DNA of 64,000 nucleotides from Branchiostoma lanceolatum. Taxonomy: Eukaryota; Chordata; Leptocardii; Amphioxiformes; Branchiostomatidae. Positions 24,101 through 36,100 of the stretch are shown here, piece by piece. The stretch is from contig NC_089739.1 of the NCBI RefSeq assembly GCF_035083965.1, positions 12,202,001 through 12,266,000 of the forward strand, in the 5' to 3' direction. Within the stretch, counting starts at the first letter, position 1; each line of letters starts with the position of its first letter. The position numbers and the translations under genes are program-made. The notes below the pieces were generated by a model. The model did not search any database, had not been told where the DNA came from, and saw only the letters and a list, made by a program, of their open reading frames with translations.

Positions 24101-27100
24101 TTGAATAGAATCAGACTAAAACTCCACTGGGACCCGCACTTGACACTGACAAATCAAAGAATTAACTCAAGGTCAACTCACAGAATTGAACGTGACCTTT
24201 AAGCGCATATGCTTGCTATCAAGTGTTCATATAACAGGAAAAATGACTGACTTCAATAGCGAGAAACATCTGGATAGCGTTGCCTTTACGTACGCGATAA
24301 TCGTTGATTTGACTATCGTTAAACACTCACGCAAAATGGTCATTTGTACCAAGCTGACATTTTCTTAAAATGACGGCAGAGGGCTCACATCAGCGACAAA
24401 ATTTGTCTTTCTTTGATAATCTTAAAGGTAACCTTTAAAGCCTCTTCTTGATTGAGGTTTGACCTAAGACGACGTCCACGCATTTGCAGAATTCGTTTGT
24501 CTTCAGTGAAGGTAGGGGGGGGACAGACATTATAATTATTCAAGGTAGCAGAACACAGCATTTTGCCTATGGGAATTGACAATGTGAGAAGTTTTGATGC
24601 TTCAAAAGTTATAGTACGGTATACAAGAAAGATACAAAAATTGAATATGTTTGACTTCAAGGTACAATCTACAAAATTTGTGAAAATGAACCAAAATTTG
24701 CCGGTTCGTTCTCTCTAAAAGTCCTGTTTTACGTACGTGTGATGCTCTCATTGGACAAAATGTGAACTGAATTCGAAGCCAACGCACAGTAGTAGTAGGT
24801 GGTAACAGTATTCAGGTGCAAATTTACGTCGGCCGAACAAACATCACAATTCAACTCACACGGTCTCGAAATGGACTTTTTCCCCGATTATTCAGTACAG
24901 TTTCTAAGTGCATAGAAGAATCTCTATGGCTTTTCAAAGTACTGTGCTGCAATAATACTCTATACCAGAACTACTATTGAGGTAATTATACAGATTGATA
25001 ACGCAATGAAAAGATATTACAATGCAAATCACTAACCAAACAGTAAAATAACATCTTTGTTGCACACAAATTTCAACTGACCTAACTCATTAACCAAAAT
25101 GACTAACCAATTCAAAATCACCAATCATTTACTGACCTGGCCATGGTCACAGAGGTCCCACCCTCTCAACCAATCAGCTCTCATATTCACATTCGCAACG
25201 AGAAATTCACCTTTAGAGCGTAAACAATTCTATCTAGGTGACTAGAAACAAAGCTAAATCAATTGTACACAAATTAGATTAAACTCACATACCATGTTGT
25301 TGTTTCTTTTAAGTGAAATGCCAAATAGCATCATGTGTTTCAGATATCACCCATGATTTGGGATGTTTTGTGTGGTAGCCTGGCAACAACCTGTGACGTT
25401 GAGGCTTTTATGTCAAGCACGTTGTGGTTAAAGAAGTGAACACTTCAAAGGTGCATCACGGAAAGGTGTGGTGGTAACTCGGGAGATGTTAAAACAAGCC
25501 ACGGAATGAACTGTCACGCAATGACAGCGATCAATATCAACAGACAGCACAACAATTAACACTTCAAGGGAAGAGCACTGCAAATATCACAAAATATACA
25601 AGAAAAGATTATAAAGGCCTGCACATACCAAATGTGACCACGCTTTTTAGGTATGTGCAGGCCTTTAAAATCTACTCTAGTGTCTTTTGAGTTTAACAAC
25701 TGAACAAATAGTAAAATTGTGACCCAATTTTTTTTTTCAAAATGGGAAAAACAGGAGAGGCTATTTCAAGAAGCAACAAAAAAAATTGGTGTGACCTAAC
25801 CTAATTATAATAACTCAAGGTCAAATCTTTTTGGCTTCCGGTTCATGACTTAGAACAACATTAGCTACAATATGTGATACGGCAAATTTTAAGATGATTT
25901 CTTAATGCTAACAGCCTATAAAGATCTTTAACATAATTATATGTATTGATTTTAAAATCTGTGCCTGTTTTTCTCAGAGTCAGATTGAAAAGGCCACTGT
26001 GTTGTTCCATGTTTTGTGGAGTCCTTGACTAAAGAATTTACAACATACATTTAAGCCCCCCTCCCGCAGCGCAGGTGCCTATTCTTCTGTTATGAAGTGG
26101 TGAACTTAGCCATACATAAACATGCCCTATTTTGACAGGAAAGTCTACATCTTTACACCGGCAATAAACATATCCTTGCCTTTCAACAAACCTCTTGCTA
26201 CACCATGTACATTGTAAGCCTGTCTTTAATACTTTACCTGCTAAGTTAACCTTTGTTAATACATCTGTAAGCTGTTCACATTTGAATAGGGTTAAGGTTA
26301 ATCTTCAAAGACTTTGATAAGAAAACAATTCGGACGCAGTATTTACTCGAAGATTTACTCGAACAGGACTCTTCAAATATACACCTGTCTCAGCGATGTG
26401 ATCGGTTCGCGACCCCACGACCGCGTCTTGTTTATTTTGCACCCTACGGAAGAAAGAAGCGTAACCAAACAATGGAGTGAGTTTACCTCCAAAGTCTTTG
26501 TTTAGCGCCCGCTCGTGTTTGGTTTTACACGGGCAACGAACCCCGGGCGCAATAACGTTCCAATACGTCAAGGACAAGCGTTTGATTGTGTCTTGTTTTT
26601 CGACAAGAGAGACATGTTGTTCTAACAGTAGTTCACCTGTATAAGCTGGATACATATTTGTCGTTTGGACGAGAGAACGCGGGAGGGAAAGAGTGGATAA
26701 TAGACGAAACAAAGCGTACTGTTGTCAAGACAACATCGTACACAAGGAACAATGTGAACGCAAACAGTATGATGGCTGTAATTTTCCACTTTGGCAAGAA
26801 AGATTATGTTGACCAGTACATTATTATGTAAACCACAAGATGTGGACATAATGTTTTGACCATTTTAAGACTTAGTGTTCCATATATATAGAGTCCATTC
26901 CAAGTCACGAGAGGTTTTTTAAAATGATATTTGTAATAATTTTGAATTATATATAATAAAAGAATACCTGAGTGACAATAGTTCTAAATCTTTCTAAAAG
27001 ATTGAATATAAAAAATATGAATTTCTTTTAGATATGGTAGAATGCTGTTACCATTATTTAGAAACTATTGGAAATATCATATTCCATATCATGAATATTT

Positions 27101-30100
27101 CTGAGGTTTTAGAAAAACGGGGAAATATTTATAAAGTTAAAATCGCATTCAAAATATTTCAAAAGTATCAAATCTCTTACACAAAAAGTACAATAAATTG
27201 GAAATTTTTCTAAATTATGACAATAACAACCCTCTTGCCTGGTGACTTGGATTGAACTCTATCAAACTTGTTTGTCATTTCTTGCTGACACTTACAAAAT
27301 ATTATCTATATTATATATATGGTATCCTTGAAACTTCAGTAACTTGTTAGCATTTCTTATCATATTCCATTGTTTTCAATCTATAACTAAAGATCACTAT
27401 TTACAGTACATGCACATGTGAACTTTGAGAAAGATTTATTGATTTATATATACCCACATAAAAGTCAATATTGAGGGATATAAAAGATTATGAAGTGTTA
27501 TTGTTGAATGTAGGTAGACTCTAAATATTGAACATATCAATGAAAAATGTGACCTGTCATAGAATATTAAGTTTTACATTGTCCTTGTATTGTTCTATAC
27601 ATTATACAACTTCTTATTATTGAAAGATTATGAAGTGTTATTGTTGTTGTAGACTATAAATATTGAACATATCAATGAAAAATGTGACCTGTCATAGAAT
27701 ATTAAGTTTTACATTGTCCTTGTATTGTTCTATACATTATACATGTTGTATTATTGGAAGACCATTTTCTAATGTACAGGTTAGGTACAGTAGTAATCTG
27801 TTATGCTTTTTCATCTTGGTAGGCATTGGTAATAGTTTAAGTGCTAAAATTTTATAAAAGAAGGTTTTTGGAATATTTTCATCACTATACCGCATACGTA
27901 ATAACACTTGAGAAATATTATATTCATCCTCAATTATTTCACATTACGCGCACTAAATCCTGGCTAGTGTAAAATATCACAATGTCTATCTGTACATTGC
28001 TAGCTTAATATACATGTATATTAAAATGGTTGTTACCAACAGTTTTAAAATACCCCCCTCCCCACATGTAACCATCTCGTAGTACATTTCATACCCAATT
28101 TCATCCCATGGCATTTAAATCTTTAGATTACTGTACTCTCACCTCTCAAATAAACGTACCGGTACGTTTATTTTTTTTCGCCTATAGTTCCACCCGGTAC
28201 GTTCTTATTCTAGACGGTACGTTTATTATTTTTTGAAAAATTGAGGCTTTGCAAACCAGGAATCCCTCTAAAATCGTAAGTTAAGGTTTTTCTGCCCATA
28301 TTTCCCCGGTATTTTTGCTCGTAATTCGCTATTTTTCGGCCTACCGGCGTTGATTTTCTCGCCGCTTTGACGGCCTTGTGAAAAGTATCCTGGCGGCACT
28401 CGTAACATATCGGTCGATATCGCTATGACCCGGTCCGCTATGACGCTACAAAGTAAACCGGAAAATAAGACGCGACATTGACATTTCAAAATACAATTTT
28501 CATACAAATAACTTTGATAGCCTCTGTTTACATCGTAAACCAAAGCACGCTGATCAAAAACGTGTGGAGTAGAGAGTGCACGCCTGCACGGGGAATAATA
28601 ATTTCCTGACCACTATATCCGTAGTATCGGCAGCGCGGCGGAAGAATTATTTGTTCGCAGAAGACATGTAACACGTTAAAACAACAATCATAACTTAACT
28701 TCCCTTGTGATATGTGTTTTGCGGCCACAAAATCTGTAAAACGGCAGAAATATGTCCGATATGATTCGGTAAACAACAGCGCGAAATCGCGAAACATGGC
28801 CGCCTCTCTCAGGCATGGCGACAGTAAAACTAGCAGCATATTGCGTAGTGCGGATACCGATCTTTAAATTATACCGTAAACGCATGGAAATATTTTTTTT
28901 TTTTGGGCAACGATAGACACACAGCGCCATATTTATTTTCAGAGGGTTCATTTTTTTAAATAATCGTAAGATTTTCCCAATTTTGGCGGTTCATCGCGGG
29001 TTTCTAGTGTCAACACGTAATGGGTAACTTCTTAGTATGTGCGGTCTGTGACGTTGAGCTACATTTACAGTCGATCTCTGTTCAATATTGTGGGATTTAC
29101 CGCGGGAACTCGAGATCCGAGCGTCTCACTTTGTTTTCGACGCTATGGAGCAAAAGTTTATAGACATATTTCTTTTGTGGAAGGACTGTGTTCATATTTG
29201 TGTTTTTTTTGTGGTTGATGTCTTTAGAAAATATGATCAGGTACATTTAACTTAAGTACTCTAATGATTTTTTTTATATGTCACTGATTGTCAGTCATAA
29301 TAAAATGATATAACAATTTTCTTTGATCACTTGCTTCAAGTTCCAAGGAGTAAAAGCATGTATCATGTACATTTTCACTTGTTGAATTTGAAAGCACCGT
29401 GGCCCCCGGTTAGGGGTCATAGCGGGGAACCTATGCCCAATTTTTCAATATTACTATTATATTTTACGAAGAGGCGAGGAAGATCATCATGATTTGAACA
29501 AGCTATGGACAGTTGTTCTGTTCAATATCTATATACTTAATAGGTATGGCAAAATTGACTAAATATAAGTTACCTACCTGCTTATTATCTTATTTCCCTC
29601 TGACAGTGACAGTTGTACATGTATGGACACAGTTTACCTAGCCTCGACTGTTGATTTTTGAAATTTTCCGGGGGGTACTTTTATTCCAGGGGGTACTTAT
29701 ATTACATTTTGAAAATTTGTCCGGGGGGTACTTCTATTCCAGGGGGTACTTCTATTTGAGAGGTGAGAGTAAATGCAGCAATGTTTGCGGTGGTTTTATG
29801 TTCGCAGTTTTCACGGCGACCGTTTCACGCAAACTTGAAGCCACCGCAAACATTTTTTTCCAATGCTGTAGCAGTATGTGACTGTAGTGCTGCCGCTAAC
29901 TTAAACTACTGCGAACACTCAATGCATTTACAGTACCATCTTGCCCCCCTCCCTCATCTAAACAAAGCATTATAAATTGGGTGGATCAAAAACAGCAGGG
30001 AGTAGAATTATCTCTACATGGACTCTACTAATCCACCCACAGCTGTTACCCCCTTTCTAAAAGAACTTCCAATATTTGGTGATTTCCGGTGTTCCGACAT

Positions 30101-33100
30101 TAGGTCCCTTTCATTAAAGAGCTCCTAATATTATGCGATTTCCTGTATTACCCAGGCTTAGAGGCTTAGCCTTGAGAAAGAGCATTATGGAGAACAGAGG
30201 CACTCAACCTAATGCAATGAGGTTGATACAAAAATGAAGTAATCTTCACTAAGTGTGATTATTAAGACTTAGGATTTATCAAAGCCTAGTTTGTAATATA
30301 CAGCAATTTGGCACAGGTGTTTTACTTTTAGACTGCAACAATTTCATTCTTTTTTTGTCAAAGTTGAAATTTAAAAAAAAAGTCTGACTCTGAGGGGAAA
30401 ATATATATTATGCCTTTGTTCACACAGTTTTAGGGAGTAAAGTCAAACCTGCCCAAGAAGACCACTCAGGGGACTGATAAAATCTGGTCTATGTGGACAG
30501 GTGGTCACTTAATAATGGACAGGATTCTTAATGCTTGAGTCAATGGGGAAAATCATCTAAGGGACCACCAAAAAATGGTCTGGTGGTTTTATATAGACTC
30601 TGAGGTGGTCACTAGTACAGGTTTGACTAAAATCATATTCACGTTTTCCAACTAAAACCATCTGTTTTCAGCATTGTCTTTTTCTCACAATCTTACTTTG
30701 AAACGTCTGAAAACAAAGGAAGCTTTAACTTTTTATTCTTTTTTCCTAAGCAACACTCAAAAAGTCAATTTATTTTTCTTTGCTAAAATCATACATGTAT
30801 TGACAAGGGCTCTTACTTCCGCCACTTAACTGTATATCAAAGAGAAACATTTGTTTCTTCTCTATGCCTCACTAGATACAATGTCAGTATAAAAGATTCT
30901 TGCTACAAGTAGCCGAAGGTGCCGCTAATTGGTTACTGTACCTAAAAGTAGGTCAAAACTCTGGGATGTTTTCCTAACGTTCATAGCAACCAATCAAAAA
31001 CCCATCTCTAACTCTCTCGCTCGTAATTATTGACCAATTACATCACGACAATACGTTACCATCCACCCGTAACGCGTGTCAAATTTCCAAACGCACTCCC
31101 GCGAAACTTTTTGAAAAAAGTGATGTTAATTAAAGATGGGTGAGTTCAGGTGTCGAGAAAGTGTTGAACAAGGTTTGGACACAATGGCTCACCTAGTTGT
31201 TCACTCACTGGAACATTCGTCCGCATTTTGTTGTTTTGTTTTTGTTGTTTACACAATACCAGCTGCAACGACCAGCGACAGCCTTTGAAAGATCAGACGC
31301 CAATTTTCCAGAACATGCTTTCTTATGTGTTACTGTAAATGCATTTAAGTTCGCATAGTTTTTATTTCGCGGTAAGGAGAAAATGGAGTGCTCACGGTGG
31401 TTTTAAGTTCGCGTTTGAAACAAGCGCTAGGTGGGCAAAAAGTTTTGCGGTGGTTTTAAGTTTGCGCTGAAAGTTCACCACGAAAACCATGAACATAAAA
31501 CTACCATAAACATTTCTGCATTTACAGTTAGTACTACGTACAGTGACCAACTTACTTAAACTTAGTTCCTAAAAACTTGATTATCAACTTGAAAACCTTT
31601 GTAGCAAAACTTTTGGATTTACACATCAAGCACGCCCTCACACCAAGTGAGGGCACTTTCTTACAACATCAAAGCATCAATTGCATTGGATACTATGTGG
31701 AGGGTAGAAAAATTCCGACCATTTTGGTCTCTATAACATAAGGATTTGCTGTAATCTAGGAATGCAAAATACCAATCTGCGAACGTAACTCAATAACATC
31801 AACAGTTGTGGGAAGGTGAAGTGAAAAAAACTTGAAGACAGACTACATGCAATCGTTTCAGTGACTGCAAAATGCAAAACACTGCAGTTTAAGGACTGAC
31901 GAAATAGAAAGGGGACACTGACCCATTTCAATCCCCTCCGAAGCTACAAATTAGCTTGGAAGGCGTGAATCCTGTAGAAACCTAAGAGATGACCACATCA
32001 AAGCTAACGGAAAACCAAACATGGCAACCCCCTCCATTCATCCTGTGCATCAGTAATGCAATTTGGCATGTGGATTCACTAGAAAGCATTTAATTAGGCC
32101 GTCCGAAAAAAACAAGTCTTTTGATCTCTCAGAAAGTGACAGAATGATGCCACCCTAACAACCAAATCTTGAAGAAAATTAGTTCATCTACCGTAGAGTT
32201 GCTAGTTTGAACATTTACTGGTTTGGACAAAAAGTCAGTTGGTTAAGATTGTCCTGGGCAAAATTTGCATTTATTTAGATCTTATGCTTAATTTTACCTA
32301 AAACTTACTACGCCATCATGTTACTGATATTTCAATAGCTTTCAAATAATGCTTGTAGGCTTTAGGTAAGTAATCTGAGGGATTTTAGTAAGCCGACACA
32401 ACATGCTTTGATACTCATGATCAAAGTATATACGTAAAGGTGCTCACTGTACGCGCGAATAACACTTGTCGGTTATACCAGTTGATAATGTCTGTAACTG
32501 TTGATATTTTTGCAGTGATTGATTGAGTTTTTACGGTAACATCTTCATTGAGAACTTAAAACCATCACAAAAATGCTTGTTGTGTTTTCTGCCGGCCTAC
32601 CTCCTTGTTTTCACGCAAACTAAAAACCACCGCAAACACTCCACTTTCTCCCTAACTCAATATCGAATCCCTGCAAACTTACATGTATTTACAGTTTTAA
32701 CATTAGGAAAATTCTAGAACGAATCTTAGCAATTGGTTTACAAGTGTCCCGACATTTAGATCAGACCGCAAAAAGAACCAATCAAGCCGGATGTTCAATC
32801 CGGCGTACGACAAAGATGCCGCGACAGATACCGCCGGATGAACGAAGATTAACACCCACGGATTTGACGCCTTCTGACACATGTTGTCGGCAAAGATCAC
32901 ACGACAGACGAGCTTCAAAATAACTCATTTGTGAGAAAACACGGCACTGCTCTCTTGTTGTCAACTCGTATATCAGATGCACACACGTACCACTTTGTCT
33001 AAAAAAACTGAGTGGTTCAAAAAAGAAAAAAACAATTTCATGAAAATACGCTCATTTTTGGGGGGCACTTTCTGTTTCAACACTCTTTGAAATACTCCTA

Positions 33101-36100
33101 AATCTGGAAGACTACACTGAAACAAAATAGCATTCATCTTGGATAATTGTTAGTGGTTTGTACAGTTTTTCGTGCTAAATATATATTAACGTAGCTATAG
33201 CGAATTTGATGTAGAAATCGAGGAGAAGTTACATCCAAGAATATGGAAGCTAAACGATATACATATACAGACTCTGAAAATGCTATATGCAGTCAAACCT
33301 GTACAAGTGACCATCTCTCTACATAAAGACCACCTGGCCATTGTGACCACTTTTTGGTGGTTCCTTAGATAATTTTCCCCATTGACACAAGCATTAAGAA
33401 TATCATGTCTATAGTGACCACCTGTCCACATAGACCAGATTTTATCGGCCCCTGAATGGTCTTCTTGGGCAGGTTTAACTGTATAATATAGAATTTTTAT
33501 TAGAAAGCTGCGCAACTCGTCATAACTACATATCATAACCATGATTTTGTCACACCAATATCTACTCCTAAATTATACAGTCAGGCCTTTTCACAACTTT
33601 GAAAAGATTTCTATGAACTTAAAGCCACCATAAACTACAAATCCTACTGCCATTTCTTCTTCTTTTCAAACATTTAAACACGTCAGAGATACCTTTGTGA
33701 TTGTACAGTTAACGGTATCCGTATCGCTGGCCGCATGTTTGAACGTCCCCAAGGAATATCGCTTCTGACAACTCACATCTTATCCCTCCATTGTACGCTA
33801 AATATTCGGCATCAATTATGCACGAACTCTAGTAATCCGTCAAGACTGGTTAGGAAAGCGCGGCTTCTTTTCATTCAGCATGGTTACAGCGCCGTACGTT
33901 TATGACACAACCGCGCGCCGTGATCGGCGTACACTTGAGGAGAATCGACAAGTCCCTGACCCGCCCTTATCGAAAACGATCACCTTTGCGTTGCTTAAAC
34001 AGCACATGTCGTTAAGCGTACATTTATGTGAACCTCTGAAAAAGCCCTGCGAGTATTTGAGAACGGGCTGGGCTAATAAAAGCATTTTTAGTGTACCATT
34101 TTTTAATAAAAAGGTTGAAACCGGTAATATCGTTGTGTCTCAGCTGTTATTCTCTGGACGCTTATTCAATTAAACAGTACATGTCGTAACCGTAAACGTG
34201 TTACATTTACGGAGGTAACAATACCTAACAATGTTATCGGCCCAGAAATATTGTCTTATTCAAAATCAATATTCACTAGACTCAAACAAAAGACACTAAA
34301 ATTACATTATAGCTCACTGATACACTGACACCAAGCAATGTTAATAGTATCAGCTAAAAAATCTACAAGCAATTGCTTTGAAAAAATCAACAAAGCAACA
34401 GCTAACGCAAAATATTACAACGTTTTGACTAGAAAGGCGATTTTGTCGTTATTATCATTTGTTTGCAAGCTATACTTTATTATTATTGCATATAAATCAA
34501 TAATAATAGCAACTACATCTAATATAGAAATTTATGATTGTGTTTACAAAACTCAAAACCACCGGGACATTTCTAATCAACAAAATTACCCTGCCTATTG
34601 TGTTGCGGAAATTAAGTTACTTTGACAAGGTTGTAGATTTCATCAGCTAGGCGTGTTGTTGCTAGGCAACTAGCTGTGTTGTTATGTTTACACTGGTGTT
34701 ATTGATGAATATCTTGGTTATAACTTATAATACGTTAAATCACACAAAAACTGGATGTAAATGTAATATTTACTACCAGTAATGTTTTTAAACCTTGTTA
34801 CGGATTAGTTACGTCGTTAGCAGAAATCGTTCTTTTTTACAGTCACCACCGCATGCAAACACGCCACCCAATGATAATAAAATACCGTTTTTTGTTCCGG
34901 CCCGTCATACTTACATCCCCACGTACCTGTGAAAACGTCTTCTTCATACGCGGCGACCGTTGTTCCTGCAACTTGGACGCGATGTGATCGTAGCTGAAAG
35001 AAACGAAGAATGAATGAAGATAAATTCGCATACAATAACCCCCGGTGCTTAGCGAGGTTGGAAGTTCTTGATAAATTCTACTGATAACATTGTTAAATAC
35101 ACAAACTAAAGAGCAAATGTTTAGACACTGTACAACTGCAAGAAAGAAACAGGAAAGCAACTCCATCAACTTTAAAACTTACAAATTTAAATTCTAAATA
35201 AAGCAAAAAACAGTTACCTTTTATGTACTTTCTTTCTACATGTATCATTAACGTTTCATTTTCACATTTCTAGCCATACAGACAGTACATGCATTAAAAC
35301 ATTACATGTAGAAATCAAAATTCAGTTCTGAAATTGAAGTATTAGCTCAAAATTCAAAATAATGGTGTCTCGTTGTTGTTTTTTAAAACCAGTAGCCGAC
35401 CTTCAGTTTGATTTATTGGTACTTAAATGTTTCTATAGACTCAAGTCACCTTGAAAATGTCAAGACGACTTTCACATTCATCTCTGTCAAATCCAACATT
35501 TCCTTGGTCAACAACTGTCACTTCTTGTTCTTCTTCAAAATTTATCTTAAGTACATATTGGAGGAGGTGTCTCAATCATGTTTAAGGGGAAGGGCTACTA
35601 GTAGCAACCCCTTCCTGTAAAAATATACCCTGCTACTGAAACAGCAAGGAAACTTGCTGCACTGTGTGCCACTAGACACTACAAGGGTCTTACCAAACAG
35701 CCTTAAGTTTAAATGTTTAGGTAGCTCGCAAATTTCACTAAATCTTTTTGAACATATTTTTGGGGCTGTTACTACAAGCAACTTCAATGATACTGTGTGT
35801 TTTTGAAGATTCATAGTTAATTCTAAAACAAGAAAAATTTCAACGATAATGTTTATCTTCACAAACAGTGGCAGAACTTTATGAATTCTCTTACTCGCAA
35901 ATTCACAATCTATACATTTGTTACGAACACATTTTTGCCACCTACGTGACAATTTGCACATGCGATACCCAGTTAGATAAATACCTTACACAAATTGAGA
36001 TTACGCCTGACAATGGCAGAAGATACCGCCAACCCAACCTCGGACATAGGTACACAGGCTCCATGGAAACAAATCGCTGTCTCAATGGGACAAACCACTC

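Larger units (their letters stand above)
22036..34926. other. Large third intron of DCDC2
   Basis: 12.9 kb without a supported coding exon. It holds several mobile elements listed separately, CpG-richer patches near 23080-23420, 24190-24330 and 26310-26560, and many AT-rich stretches. The longest frame, 26305-26712 on the minus strand, has no recognisable domain. Confidence 0.6.

Noticed and set aside
26305-26712. 135-codon minus-strand frame in DCDC2 intron 3
   Set aside because: No domain, no splice sites in phase with DCDC2 and no start context.
28268-28951. Overlapping minus-strand frames of ~90-100 codons
   Set aside because: They lie within the nested non-autonomous element and show no transposase motifs.
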